Source of the DNA: Vanessa cardui
Taxonomy: Eukaryota; Arthropoda; Insecta; Lepidoptera; Nymphalidae
Length of the DNA: 64,000 bases
Assembly: GCF_905220365.1 (NCBI RefSeq)
Contig: NC_061154.1
Coordinates: 2,976,001-3,040,000, forward strand
Direction of reading: 5' to 3'
The notes under the pieces are model-generated. The model saw only the letters and a list, made by a program, of their open reading frames with translations, was not told the origin of the DNA and ran no database searches. This document shows positions 43,986 to 57,636 of this stretch, in pieces (the stretch's first letter is position 1; each line of letters starts with the position of its first letter). A program made the position numbers and the translations under genes.

Positions 43986-46900
43986 ATGAACACAAATTTA
44001 TCAAATTAAAACTCAAAGGTTATTCGCGATCGTCATTTAAGATTGAACTTACCATTTATCCATATCAGTACAAAAATAATATCAGTGTGTCTAATATCCT
44101 GTCTGGGAGCAACCGATCAAAAGATATGTTACATTTTGTTCTAAGGACAGGCCGTAATAAAGTAGAAAATCGATTTTGCATAAAATATTACGAACATCCT
44201 GGGAATTGTTGAGAACTTTTTTCATTAATTCCAGAAAATGTTCTTGATTTTTTTTTTCATAAAAAGGCTAAAATATACAATATGTATAGCGTATATATTT
44301 TAGTTTGTTCAGTTGTTCCTAACAAAATGAATGGTTTTAATAGCACACGATTTTCATATTTAACTAATGTTTGTAAGTAATACTCAATGGAGATTCATTA
44401 TAAACATTAATAAAGAAGTTAAAAGTCAGTTCTGTATTTCTTATTATTGATCAATGTCCAAGTACTTTATCCACTGTAAATAAATATATTTCATATATTA
44501 TTCAATTCAAATGCATTGAAATTAGAAGGCATTTTAGATGTTAATTGTGAAGTAAAAAACAAAATACTTGTACACAAGGCCATATGTTTAGATTTACACG
44601 TCAAATACCAAGGCCTTCGAGAGAAAGTGCATTTAATGAACCGGCTCCATTCAGCTGGTGTCAATTATTTTTCTAATTAACCTGAATTGAAGGCGTGAAC
44701 AAAATAGGTGTCAAATGATATATATAACTAACATACTATGAAAAGACTTAATAATTCTAATTTATTTTATAAAAAAAAATATTTGTTTCACATTAGATTT
44801 TATTACATTTTAATTAATATTCAATACTGACTGTAAAACTTCTATGCTTTTGCAATAACTGTATTTCATTTAGAGTAAGTCTACCTTTGGGCCTTGTTTG
44901 ATTTAGTAAGGTTAACTTAACATAATATAGTGTGTTCTTTAAGATATTCTTTAGCTTTGGTCTTTTTTTTCTTTTTATTTTAAGGACAGGTATCTATGAT
45001 TGGCTCGCATACTTTTATTTTCTGACGCTTAAGTGTTCAGAACCTGATTGCTTTAGATCATAAGTACTTATTATTTTGTATCAAATAATATAATAATGAA
45101 GATGTAAATACATTTCATAATTTACGAATATTAAAAATTTTTGACTCATGGGAGTGTTAGCAGTTAGTTAGTCCCAAATTCGAAACTACTGACATTTTCT
45201 AAGCAGTAAACAAGAACATTAAAAATAATAATAACTTCTTATTTTCCCGACTCGAGTACCTTTCGCTGACCCAACCATTAACCAATGAAGGTACGAAGAA
45301 CGTTAATGTTACCTTACTTAAATATTAAATTAAAAATTATAACGAAAAAATAAATACGACTCTTGAAAAAATTAAAAACATCGTCAAGTGAAAACTCGGT
45401 TTAGTATCAGCGTAGAATCACGTCGCCCCTGATATTACAACAAAATTAAGAGTGGTTGAGAAAAAAAAGTTAATCAACGAAATGAATGAACCTAGACTAA
45501 ACAATGCCGAAAAGATTTTTGCACGCTTAGAGATAACTGCGGATGTAAATCGAGAGGAAAATAACGGAAGCCAAACAAAAAACAAAACTAATGAAGAACT
45601 TCTGGATAAAAAGACGAATCCAATTCTGACCACGATAAGGCTTGTTTCAATTAAGAGACGGATTTAGATAAAATTATTGCAAACAAATCTAATATCCGTT
45701 ACGATAACTGATATCCGAGAAACGTAGCAGAAAATATTGTTAATAGTTTTTTAATCATTTGACGTATAATTAAGACATTAAATTTTTTGTGGTAAAAATC
45801 GAACGTGTATTTAAGTGGGCAAGAATTATTTGAGTATATAAATGAATAAATAGATAAAAAAGGATTTTTCCGCAGCTGTGTTCGAGTGAAAAGGTTATTG
45901 AACTTCAATTATAGATTTTTCTAGCTTATTTTATTGTAGTTGCAATCAGACCGGTTTCTTTCGCAAGGACTTGTTGGACTTTTTGGAATAAAAAAACTAA
46001 CGTTGACTGAAAGTATAGGCCAGAGCAATCTAATAATACATACAGTTTTATGTAATGCGAGCAAAAACAAATTGCTTTTCACATTTGTATCAAAAACTTT
46101 CAAAATAGAATTTTAGATCACTAAAAAGTATTACAGAAACGATAAACCTTATATAATCTGTGATGTCGAGGATCAAACACATGCGACTGGATTCAATCAA
46201 AATCAATGTGACAATCAACGATCAGTACACACAATAACCAATGCCATTGCAGCGAAACGAAACATAATGTATCGATACACACATCTAAATGCTGACACGT
46301 GCTGATCCATTTGATGAATCGACGAGATTTCTACGCCGCAAACCTATCTCTGCTACAATACACGGTACAATACAGATGTCTGATAAATCTTTTAGATTTA
46401 TCTCTACCGATGTGATTTGACTCAATAGGGCTTTTTCCTACTATATTTTTATGTTGAAAAAAATTATTTTCAAATCAATTTATTTTAGGGATTCCATTAA
46501 AATTTTATATATCAAATTACATATTTAAAAATAGAAGGCAAAAATTGTTTTTTTAAATACGAGATATTTCCAACATCATATAACACTGGGTGAAAAGTTT
46601 TTGAAAATAATGTAAGACTTGAAAATTTTGAAGCAAACTTGAAAACATTAAGTTCCATTTTCGTCATTGTGTTCTTCTGGGGATGGAATCCAAGAGGATA
46701 TTTCACAACTTTAAATAGCTCTTGGTCTAAAAGCTAGTGCGCATTATCCACGATCGAAATTGTGGTCCAAGCGATGGCGTAAAACTAATGGAGTGTGATC
46801 GTCTTAAAAGAACCAATGTTCGTATTAAGTGTCTTTAGACCACTAAAAGACCGGAACGAGCGATAAAAATATGCTGAGTTACAACTTACAACGTCTTCTA

Positions 46901-47645
46901 GACTTGGAGTGTTGGATTTGGAACTTGTTTTTTGAACAGTTTCGTTATAATCATTTTGATTAAATATATTTCTTTAAGAAGCTTAATAGCTCACCTAAGA
47001 ATATTATACATTAACCTTTTCATTATATAAGGGAATCAAATGAAATTTATAATTGAGTTGTTCAACATAATATTGGGAATTTATACTTGTCTGTTTATTT
47101 TTGGTAGTGTCTGTTTCAGGCCAAGTCATGCACATATCGTCTTATTTAACCACCAAAACGTTTAAATCTTAATTTTTTTATTGAATAAGTAAGCGATATA
47201 AATTAATACTAGATATAGAGACGAGAAAGCTTAAATTAACAAGAAAACTTACTTATTATCAAAAATACCAAAGCATATTATATCTTTGAATTGAAATAAC
47301 TGAACAATACGACTTAAACACTAACTTGCAAGAGGTCTGGGTCCTATCGACTGAAGATCATAAATTCTGACCGGCGGCGGTAACAGCGTAGTTTATAAAG
47401 AGCGTACCCTTCAGGCGTTTTGTGGGTTATGCGTTGACAACATTATATTGAATCCACGCAATGTATGGCTTTTAATATAACGTATTAAATATTTATATTG
47501 ATTTCCTTAAAGGTCAATTTCTTGATAGATTTTTTTTTGTTTTTGTAGGCTATCAGTGAATTTCACATATATCACTTGATTAGAGAAAAAAATATATGTA
47601 CTCTTATGAGTACATATCTGTTTATGAGTTATCGAGTAATTATCT
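43986..47645. other. Unassigned spacer
   Basis: About 3.7 kb without a recognised repeat. An open stretch at 45414-45667 encodes a hydrophilic, Lys/Glu/Asn-rich peptide ending at TAG, preceded by AG. It could be a terminal exon, but the evidence is weak and I do not call it. Confidence 0.35.
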
Positions 47646-47654
47646 GTTTTTTTA

Positions 47655-47830
47655 TGGTATAGAAATGAGCCCATGTTAAGTAGTCACAACGGCTCAAAGG
47701 CAATAATGTAGGAAATATTATTCTTTGCTTACATCGCCAATGCGCCACCAACCTTGGAAACTAAGATATTATAAGTCCAGAACGGGTGGTACCTGCCCAG
47801 ACGGGCTATCACAAAGCCCTACTACCAACT
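47655..47830 (+). repeat. Repeat family A, internally deleted
   Basis: TTACATCGCCAATGCGCCAC, CAACCTTGGAAACTAAGATA, then a jump to GAACGGGTGGTACCTGCCCA and CAAAGCCCTACTACCAAC. The middle (TGTGCCTGTAGTTACACTGG to ACAACAATACTGAG) is deleted. Confidence 0.75.
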
Positions 47831-48660
47831 AAATGTTTCTTTATTCCCGAAATCTGAGTCATCGCAATCAAACAAAAGATCAGATCATTCATCACATCAT
47901 CACCATTATTTTTTTCGAACACAAACGCCAGTATCCGCGAACTAAATATTGACAGAAAATAACCAATTTCTCGAGGACTAGCAGTACAGTTTAACCACTG
48001 TACCATCGAAAGGGCTTACCTTAATTATCTTTTAACGTGAATGCTGTGACATCTGCCTGGTCAGCGCTTTTGTTTAACTACATATTTTAGAAAGTGTCGG
48101 TCAAACCCTGCAACTGAATCCATATACTTAAACCAGTGTTTCTCACCCAATTGAAAATTTTATCCATATTCTTTTGCTGCTATTGACACAATAGTCTAGT
48201 GTACTAAATACTGCAATTTATTTCAAATAGTCGGCGTACTTTTAGGAAAGTCTTTTCGTAATACGAGATTTAAAATTATACGACTGTAATTGAAGTTAAA
48301 AGTTATACGAGCTTTATGGGGTCGTTTTCGTGAAAGTCGTTAGAATATTCGTAAAAAATCACATAAATACTATTACGAGATTCTAGCTAATATGCGACTG
48401 ATTATAATTATTATGTGATCTGCTTGTGTGTTCTATCAACGTATCAACAGGCTAATCTAAGGTTAATGAAACACAAAACAATAATATTATCTTATTTTAA
48501 TATAATATAGATTTTAATTTGTCGATTGTTTTGAACCGATGATGTATCGGACGAATGATCATTCAGTATTATTATTAGTAGTTAAATATTAATAAAGAGT
48601 GAATTATCGTTGTTTTCTTGGTGAAGTTTTTTGAACGTCTTCTGGCTTGATTTGAAGATT
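47831..48660. other. Unassigned spacer
   Basis: No gene or recognised repeat. Confidence 0.35.
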
Positions 48661-48667
48661 GAATGAA

Positions 48668-48790
48668 TCGGCGCAACTACAGGCACAAAGGATATGACAT
48701 ATTAGTTTCAAAGCTTGGAGTACTAGTGATGTAAAGAATGGTTAAAATTGCCAACAGCAATATATGTGGGTTCTGATCACTTTCCACCTT
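48668..48790 (-). repeat. Repeat family A, decayed fragment
   Basis: CGGCGCAACTACAGGCACAA, then AGGATATGACATATTAGTTT and GTAAAGAATGGTTAA, is the complement of the GTGCCTGTAGTTACACTGGC to TTAACTATTCCTTAC segment of family A. Confidence 0.55.
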
Positions 48791-49984
48791 ACTAGGATAT
48801 CAAAACAACCTAATATTTTGATTTAATAGCAATGAATCGAGGCAAGCATTTTACATATTCATGTGCTTTATTTTTGTATATTAATATTCACCTTTTTCTT
48901 AAAACTAACGGAGAACATTATGAGTTCAAACAAAAAAGCCCTTCTACGATGGTTCTATACGGTCTTATTGTTGATTAGTTACGTACATTATATAAAACTA
49001 TATTGTACAACAGTAAATTAAGACCTTTTATTTTACACACACATAGTTATAATGTAATCCTTGTTAATATAAAAATTTGAACCGAAAATAACTACGGAAT
49101 AGACAAAAATAAGAGTAAAAAATATAGACGCAATGTACAGTAAAAAAATTGTGCACAAATTTTGTAGACAGCTCTCGCCAGTACTTATTTCGTTCAACGG
49201 CGATTTTAAGCTCAAGTCAAGTGTAATTTGTTTTCACTTGCACAAAATACATGGAAAAATGAAAGGTGATTCAGAATTTTTTACTTACCGACGACTTGGA
49301 TAAATTTAATTTAAGTATTATTTTTTTTTAATATTTCTTGATACATTTCGAAACTTATCACCATTATTTTTTATCTTTGTTCATCAAGAAGTTTGTACGA
49401 GTATATGATTTAATTTAGTTTTTGCTTTGTTTTGTTATGAAATTGATAATTATAAATAGAAAATATTTTCAATTAAAAAGTCATCGCTTTTTTATAGAAT
49501 GCAACATGGACGCCTAAAGAAAATTTAATATGTATTGTATATATATATGGTCTATTTAACCAATTTAAATAAATACTTCAAGACCACTCGAATCGTTTAA
49601 ATTTTTTATCTCAATGATAAAAAAACTAACAATTGCTTTAGCGCGGTTTTAATAAATTTAGTTTCATTTGAAAAGTCTGATAAATTCCTTATATAATAAA
49701 AGATTCGAAATATTTTTTAAAAATAATAAGAAAAAATATTTTTTTAGCCAATGTTGTGTATATTTATTTTATTTTAATTTTAATAACTAGAATTTCCCAC
49801 GGTGTGGACTTAAATTAAATAATCGAAGAGATACCGAGAGTAAATATTCAAACAGAACAATTATAAAATTAGGACGGCATTCTAGATTTCAATATTTTTG
49901 TACCTACATATCAACTTTAAACAAACATAAGAACTGTGCTAGTATTTATCTCAGTCACATATGTACATTCATCCTCATACTAAT
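48791..49984. other. Unassigned spacer
   Basis: Very AT-rich; no gene or recognised repeat. Confidence 0.4.
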
Positions 49985-50165
49985 GTACGACCTCTGCGGT
50001 CGAGTGGCGTGTACACCGGTTTTCATGGGTACGCCACTCCGAGGTCCCGGGTTCGATTCCCGGCCGAGTCAATGTAGATTATCATTAGGGTCTGGGTGTT
50101 TGTGGTACCGTCGTTACTTCTGATTTTCCATAACACAAGTGCTTTAGCTGTCTCATAGTTGTCTC
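49985..50165 (+). mobile_element. SINE family D
   Basis: ACCTCTGCGGTCGAGTGGCG, ACACCGGTTTTCATGGGTAC and B box GGTTCGATTCC (50050-50060) lead into TTTGTGGTACCGTCGTTACT and ATAACACAAGTGCTTTAGCT. The distal end after AGCTGTCTCA is not preserved. It faces the copy at 50795-50958 in opposite orientation. Confidence 0.85.
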
Positions 50166-50790
50166 ATATTTATTATTATTTATTATTTAATGTTGCGGTA
50201 ATATCAGTTAACTTTATCACGCACGTGTGTCCGATCACTAAGAAATCCAAATAGTCTTTAGACTAATAACTTTATTAGCAGATATTACAAAAAAGCCGAC
50301 AAAAGGTAATTGGAAATTTTAACTTTAGTACATTGTAACTTTGAATAAGATTTGCAAATTACCTAAGAAATATCAACAATTTTTGGTGATAAATTTTCGC
50401 CATCACCTTAAAGTGGTCTCAGGTGAATTTCTATGTTACGTAATACAATTTAGCAACACTGACTTGGCGTGTATCCAACCCTTACATATATATTCGCTGA
50501 GGAAAAGTCAAGTGGTTGTTACTTCACTTAACAGTACCACTGCAAGCAATTACACTCTACATTAAATTAAGATCATTATTTGAGAAGTTAAGATGTCTTT
50601 ATTATGGCGTAAGAAATAATACAGTAATAATGCCAAGGGTTCGTTGAATTTACTGTTACTACTGTAATTTTATTATAGCAAAAACTTTAATAATTTGCTA
50701 CTTGAATTTGAATTTATTATCGTATTTGAGGCTAAAATACAATAATAATAATAAATATGGGAAACATACATTAATCTGTTCCTAATGTAA
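50166..50790. other. Spacer between inverted SINE D copies
   Basis: No gene or recognised repeat. Confidence 0.4.
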
Positions 50791-50794
50791 GCAG

Positions 50795-50958
50795 CTAAAG
50801 CACTTGTGTTATGGAAAATCAGAAGTAACGACGGTACCACAAACACCCAACCCCAGACAACATAGAAAACTAATGAATTTTCTACATTGACTCGGCCGGG
50901 AATCGAACCCGGGACCTCGAAGTGGCGTACCCGTGAAAACCGGTGTACACGTGTGAGG
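50795..50958 (-). mobile_element. SINE family D
   Basis: AGCTAAAGCACTTGTGTTAT, GACGGTACCACAAACACCCA, TTGACTCGGCCGGGAATCGA and ACCGGTGTACACG give the family in minus orientation. It is highly similar to the copy at 49985, and the two form an inverted pair about 640 bp apart. Confidence 0.85.
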
Positions 50959-51315
50959 TCTTTATTTGATTTATTTATGTAAGTGATTTCCGTCGTAATA
51001 CAGATGAAAATTTTTAAGTGGAGGTCGTTGATACAAATCTTTTTGGTTTTCACGCTAAAACATCGAATTACGAATTATTCCCACGTATTCTTGAGGGTAT
51101 CTAGGACGACCCTAGAGTACTAGAATACTCACTAAAAACTCAGTGGTACACTATACATCTTATTGGTGGACTCCACAGGATCACGCTCGTGGGTCCATAC
51201 GTAAATTGACATCGCAAAGTTTCTTGTTACAAATTGATAACATTGATATATAATTAAAGAAGAAAACTTGAAGTATATACAAGTATTGATAAATTCTAAT
51301 TAGGTACTTTTTACT
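50959..51315. other. Unassigned spacer
   Basis: No gene or recognised repeat. Confidence 0.35.
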
Positions 51316-51319
51316 TTAC

Positions 51320-51660
51320 TACGATTTTCTATCTAATTTAATTAAAATTGCTATAAAAGTAAAGTAACAGCCTACATAATTATCCACTGTTGGGCTAAGG
51401 CCTCCTCTTTCATTAAGGAGAGGGCTTGGAACATATTCCACCACGCTGTTCCAATGTGGGTTGGTGGAATGCATAAGTGGCCGAATTCCGATGAAATTAG
51501 ATACATGCAGGTTTCCACACGACGTTTTCCTTTTACCGCCGAGGACGAAATGAATTATAAACACAAATTAAGCACATATACGTAGTGGTGCTTGCCTGGG
51601 CTTGAACCCGAAATCATCGTATAGATGCACGTGTTCTAACCACTGGGCCATCTCAGCTCT
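51320..51660 (-). mobile_element. SINE family B, full length with extended tail
   Basis: The minus-strand head GAGCTGAGATGGCCCAGTGG is at the right end (about 51640-51659). B box region, body and tail follow to GTTACTTTACTTTTATAGCA and then AATTTAATTAAAT. This last segment is shared with the copy at 16535, so it belongs to the element. Confidence 0.9.
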
Positions 51661-52945
51661 ATTTACTATTATATTTATCTACTATTATATAACATTGCTA
51701 TACTAAGCAATAAGTTAAATTGAAACTTTAATAAACAACGAACCTTGATAATCTCTTTATAATATTTAACATATAACAAACAGTCTTATAAAGCTCGCGA
51801 AACTAGACTAGAAAGGTTTAATATTCCTTATAATAAAATACGTTCCACCAACTCATCGCTTAACATTAATTCCTTTAAAATTATATAAAAAGCGAACTCA
51901 AAAAGAAAACACAAAATCCTTTGAAAAAACTCGTGAAAATGTTTTGTAAAACGTAAAAGAAAACAAAGTCTTAAAGTCCTGGACCTAAAAAGTTGAGAAG
52001 ATAAGCCTATCGTGTCTTCTGGGAGAAGTTTATATACGCTGCACGGTGTTAGGGAAGTTGAAAATGAAAAATAAAATTACTCCGCCCCTGGGCTATATAA
52101 CTATTTGATAAAAGTTCCCGCCCCTGGCCTAAGCCACGCTCGGAGCAATAATTATGCATTATGTTCGCTCAGTATTCTCGGTGTTGTCTGCATTTATGGA
52201 GATATATTGTAACTTCACCGACTCGCTGCCGAAATCTAGCAGCAAAGAGCAAACTTGCCTTTAACGGTACATTCATAACGAAAATGAAATAATGCTTTTG
52301 ATAAAATTATTTCATACTGTTTAAATAGTCATGTGAACGCTTTGTTAAGACGCAACGGACCGATAATTAAACTCGGAGAAATGTGAGTAATAAAATCGTA
52401 CGTATTCTTTTTGATTTATTAATTAATTTAATGGAATACTGGAATTCGATATTACTCACACAAAGATCTTGTAATAAAAGAACGATAGCAAAATCTAATA
52501 TACGGATCAGCCAATATATAAAATAAAAAAGTAAGGGTTTATTGATTTTGATTATTTCTTTAATTTATTTGTATTTGAATAAATAAAATACTCAATTTAA
52601 TTTTTGCATCGATATTTTATGCGTTTTATTGTGATTTAAAAAAAAACGATTATATTATTCTGATGAAAACATTTTTTTTTTAATATTCCTAGTTTTTGTT
52701 GTATATGTAGTTTTGTAACTGGCCAAAAACTTTCTGGGCCTCTAGAAAGATATATCTCGCGTAATATTAACCAATAGAGATGGTTATATAACCAGTAGAT
52801 AAATAAAATCAAAACTTCACTGGATATCTTATTTATCGTCCCTAACAGGAAGGCTCAGCTTCGCTTCATAGACGGTTGGAAAAGTTAGACAGCTAACTAA
52901 TTGACACTATTCGATTCGAATTACATTATTTTCATACATAAAAAT
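51661..52945. other. Unassigned spacer
   Basis: AT-rich DNA, no gene. A moderately GC-rich part around 52080-52150 contains a CGCCCCTGG motif twice (52083 and 52130) without wider structure. Confidence 0.4.
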
Positions 52946-52946
52946 A

Positions 52947-53105
52947 CTAGAGACCCGTCCCGGCTTCGCACAGGTCCAATACTGATATTAACATGCCGAA
53001 TGTATATACAAAATTCATAGCTTTGCGTCATTAGACACTACAAACCGCTATAGATAAATTACTTTGATATATCTTGTAAGATAAGAAACTTCTAAAATTA
53101 TCAGT
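52947..53105 (-). mobile_element. Helitron 3'-end fragment
   Basis: On the minus strand it ends ...TGTGCGAAGCCGGGACGGGT, CTCTAG, followed by T: a CTAG terminus (52947-52950) just after a GC-rich hairpin. This is the 3' end of a non-autonomous Helitron of a different subfamily from 21929-28600. The body (AACCGCTATAGATAAATTAC on the plus strand) is a common lepidopteran sequence. The 5' end is not found. Confidence 0.7.
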
Positions 53106-53214
53106 GTTTCTTTACTATATTGACCATACTTTCTATATACAAAAGCTTTCCTTTCGAATCACTTTATCTATTATAAAACGGCAACAAAATCCGTTGTGTA
53201 ATTTTAAAATTGTA

Positions 53215-53415
53215 AAATTATTAACTATTCCTTACATCGTCAATGTGCCACCAACCTTGGGAACTAAGAAGTTAAGTCTTGTGCCTGTACACATTTACAC
53301 TGGCTCACTCACCCTTCAAACTGAGTAAGTACTGTTATTTGGCGGTAGAATAACTGGTTGTGGGTGGTATCTGGTAACCTACTCAGACGGGCTTGCACAA
53401 AGCCCTACCACCAAA
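53215..53415 (+). repeat. Repeat family A, 5'-truncated copy
   Basis: ATTAACTATTCCTTACATCG, GCCACCAACCTTGGGAACTA, TTTACACTGGCTCACTCACC, GTACTGTTATTTGGCGGTAG and AAGCCCTACCACCAAATA are in order, with a short deletion where ACACAACAATAC usually lies. Confidence 0.85.
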
Positions 53416-56400
53416 TAACTACATGTTTACTAACTATTTTTTTACTTAGTTTTTATTGTTGCGTTACAATATTTTTGAAAAAATTTTAAACTAATGTAGA
53501 TTATTTTTATACAAAACGTGACATTACGAAAAAAATTGTGATTCAAATAACATCAAGTTTACGACTCTGCAAAGTAAATCAATCCAAGTGAGATAAATTA
53601 GTTACAGACCCAACTCGCTATAAATATAAAGAAGTACGGCGATGAGTGCCGTGTCACGTCTTTCAGAAATAGTGGTATCGTTTTAAATTTGTGTCGATTT
53701 TCTCAAGTATTATTTATAACTTTTTATTCTTAATATGTTTTAAAAAAAACTGCTGTATTTTTAAGTTAAAATAATATTCGTGTCATCTTTCGCGAGAAGA
53801 ACTATTTTATTTCATATTTTTCACAAACATTTACGTTTTCAATATCTTAATTTGCCTCCAACTCAATTTCAGTGGAAAATCTCTAAATTGGCGTTGTGAG
53901 CTCGGTCGAAATATTAAGAAAATTTTCACTGAACTTTCAATTGGACACTCTTTTAAAATATATTTCTCAAAATACATATTAACTACTGACGTACTCGTGC
54001 CGTACACATATACATATATATAACTGAACTTGCGACTTTATTCGCGAGTAATTAAAACGCAGCCTATGTCCTCAAATTTCTCATCTAAATCGATTTAGCG
54101 GATTTAATGTGTAGAGTTAACAAACAGAGCTATTTTTAAATTTATAATATTATATGTTAAACTCTTTTGTTTTGATTCATTTATATTTTTGAATTTTTAT
54201 ACTGAGTGAATTTTTTTTTCGGCGGGATATATTGACACCTATATATGTAAATACCTATACCTATATATCAAACTAAGATATTTTTTCTATTCAACATCGT
54301 ATCACACGCGCTTTACCGGAACACAAAAATACTAAATTTGCTGTTTTCGGTAGATTGTGGTGTTTATAAGCATAAGGTTTGTATTAGACCTAAATTACGT
54401 TAATTCTATTCAACCATATTTTCATCAAACCATTTCTTAAATAATAATCAAAATTCCACATCAATATTTCGTGAATTGGTGAAAATCAAGACGGTCGTAA
54501 GCTTTCAAACACATGGTACAAAAGTATATTGAAACATCTCTGTACCGATATTAATTAAGGATGTCTGTACAAATTATTAACCAACCATCCGTCTCTATAA
54601 CGAGTTGAAACCACAAACCGGTCCGACGGAACACTCAATGATATCATGACGATTCAATTAAACCACCGAGTATAATAGATGAAAAGACGAATTTACTTCA
54701 TTCTGGTTTATAAATTCAACACCAATAAAATAGAATTATGCTCAGTGTATCTATTATTTTTTTTTTTTTTGTAATGTTGATGAATAAATTTTTATTTTGA
54801 ATCTTTTTTTTTTTGTTCGAAAACGTTTGGAGGAAAGTATGTGTGTGTTGTGTAAAATAGTGAAACTTGTATTTCTCGTCCGTATTGTATAAGCGTGGCT
54901 CAATAAACTCCAAACTTTTGCGCCAGGGAAGTCGTGCGGAAGGTCGTTGTCCAGTTGTGGGATAATTAGCTTGATAAACATTTTTCTAGTAAGAATTAAT
55001 GTAAGCCTTGTAAATTGGGTATCCCTCACTTATTATATAATGCCAAATGGCAATACGTTGTTTTCAGTGTTCGGGTTGGAAGTGTGAGTAAATTACATAG
55101 GACAACTTAGTTTTTGCGTTGTAATAATGACGCATAAAGTGTCTCAAATTTCTTATAATGATTATATAATTGTAATTATAGATTATATAAATGTATTTAT
55201 ATTCATAAAAAGGAGATACATAAAAAGGTTTGCATACCTTAACAAAGTATAAATACCTAATATCTATTTATCTATTCAAGTATACTGGCAAGTATATTTC
55301 AGCAATAGTTGAGAAATTCAACCTTTTTTCTCAATATTTCACAAAATACACAACACTATAATTTTATAGTCTGTTTGACACAATTCTGTGGATCCACACA
55401 ACACGTATAATTAAAATTTACCTCCTTATTGTGTACGATTATTTACGCGAACGTATTCACGACCGCATTTCGAAATAAGCCAGAATTTAAATCGAAATAG
55501 TCACTTAATATATTTTGATATAATCAAAACATAACCGACCAGAACGCTTTTATGCATTTGTAGAAACAACCTAACCGCATTTTCAGTTAAAACTTCAAAC
55601 GGCTAGTCGACGTTATAATGTTAATTATAGTTTGTTGGTTGCCGTTTAATTGCTTTCTTGGGATAATTTTAAGCAGTGGTTGATTTTTAAATGATTACTG
55701 TATTTATTTACGGATTTTTTTTCATTTCATTCGTATTTTTTTTTTCGGGAAAGAAATATGAATAGTTATGTGAAATATATACTAAAATAATTTTTAGGGT
55801 TCCTTACTTCTAAATGATATAAAAACCCTTACAATATCTCTTCGATATCCGCTTGTGTGTATGACGGTCTGTTCCTTAGAGATCTGTCTTGTCTTGTCTT
55901 GTTTTATTTTGTAAATATTATTTAGGCGTTGTTTTTTACACGAAGTACACTTCCACGAATAAAAATACATCGTACCTTGTAAAGTCTACCTGTAACACTG
56001 TGTGGCTTAAATATAAATATATTTTAAGCAAAATACTGTCTCGCAGTTAAGCAGTTAGCTGGTTTATAACATCGCACATAATATCATCGTAATATCTAGA
56101 AAATATGTGTAAAGTATATATTGCTCTCTCATTAATTATAAAACAACGAAATTATATGTATAAATGTTGAAAATTCGTGAAACACCAAATAGCTATTTAA
56201 CAGTACACAATATCCGAAGTGATGTCAACTATACAATATTCCACATGACGAATTAGTTTCTCAAGTCGAAATTCATCAAACCCGAGCTGAGAGTTACGAA
56301 GCGGTTACATATACGCGTAAACACAATTTATGCAACAACTGATCGCCTCTCGATAGTTCAGTGTGATTGGTATGCGCCTATGTCTATATCGGTAATTACA

Positions 56401-56905
56401 TACTATGTGTATCCAAAATACACGGGACCACTTTAATCAGTGTCCCGGGTTTTAGACTTAATTTTGCGCCCGGCTGCAAAGTGCAAACCGGAGTACTGTC
56501 TCTTGTAAGTAATGATAATAAATCGTTCTCGTCTTGCGTTGATGATGGAATTTATTTTATTTCCCTATTACAGTCTGCGGTAAACAATACAAACGAGTCC
56601 TCTTATTCGTATCGGACAAATGGTGCTTTAAGCTTGTTACGTTTAGAGCTTGAAAGATTGTAATTATTTTTAATTTTATCGTTAGAAACCCTGCATATAT
56701 CCTTGGCACTATTTCAAGCAGTATTATTGCTGCCTTTCTAACGTTCAATTATTATTATTATATATCATTAATATATATATAATGTTGCACGAATACTTTT
56801 AACCATTAACATTTCGAATGGTACAATCTACGTTATATATACTTTGATATACGTATCAATACTTTGAGCGCGCAATTAGAGCCTATAGCATATAGACTTA
56901 CAACA
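53416..56905. other. Unassigned spacer with small repeat scraps
   Basis: About 54300-54360 (CCGGAACACAAAAATACTAA) is a family A scrap. About 55794-55875 (TTTTTAGGGTTCCTTACTTC) resembles another common lepidopteran repeat head that leads into CTGTC-type sequence. Long T runs occur near 54750-54820. No gene recognised. Confidence 0.35.
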
Positions 56906-56909
56906 ACAA

Positions 56910-57205
56910 ACAACAACAGCCTGTAAATTACCACTGCTGGGCTAAAGGCCTCTTCTCCCTTTGAGGAGGTTTGGAACATATTCCACCACGCTGTTCCAAT
57001 GCGGGTTGGTGGAATACACATGTGGCAGAATTTCTATGAAATTTGTCACATGCAGGTTTCCTCACGATGTTTCCTACACCACTGAGCACGTGATGAATTA
57101 TAAAGTCAAATTAAGCACATGAACCAGTGATGCTTGCCTGGGTTTGAACCCGCAATTATCTGTTAAGATGCACGCGTTCTTACCACTGGGCCATCTCGAC
57201 GACTT
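56910..57205 (-). mobile_element. SINE family B
   Basis: The minus-strand copy has its head at the right (GATGGCCCAGTGGTAAGAAC, GGGTTCAAACCC) and a complete body (CCACCAACCCGCATTGGAAC) to AATTTACAGGCTGTTG. The usual ACTTTACTTT tail is replaced by TTGTTTGTTGTTGT. Confidence 0.9.
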
Positions 57206-57334
57206 AATGCACATTAAGCCTATGTGCAGGCTTTTGCAAAAGTGCAAAAAATATATATCATTGGAAAATTTGTTTGAAATATCGCGCTCTACATATATAC
57301 AAAGGACTTCTTTATAATATAATATATTATAAAA

Positions 57335-57550
57335 AAAGTAAAGTAAAAGTAACAGCCTGTAAATTTCCCACTGCTGGTCCAAGGCCTCCTCTCTCACTAA
57401 CGGTTTGGAAAATATTCTACCACGCTGTTCCAATGCGGGTTGGTGGAATGCACATGTGGCAGAATTTCGACGATATTAGACTCATGCAGGTTTCCTCAGG
57501 ATGTTTTCCTTAACCGCCGAGCACGAGATGAATTATAAACACTAATTAAG

Positions 57551-57636
<86 letters not shown>

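Noticed and set aside
45414..45667. Possible terminal exon of a host gene (hydrophilic Lys/Glu/Asn-rich peptide after an AG)
   Set aside because: No pyrimidine tract, no second exon, no homology I can name. RNA data or conservation in another species would be decisive.
50000..50075. tRNA gene at the GGTTCGATTCC box
   Set aside because: The same head occurs in four dispersed copies with a shared 3' body and lacks a closed acceptor stem, so it is SINE family D.
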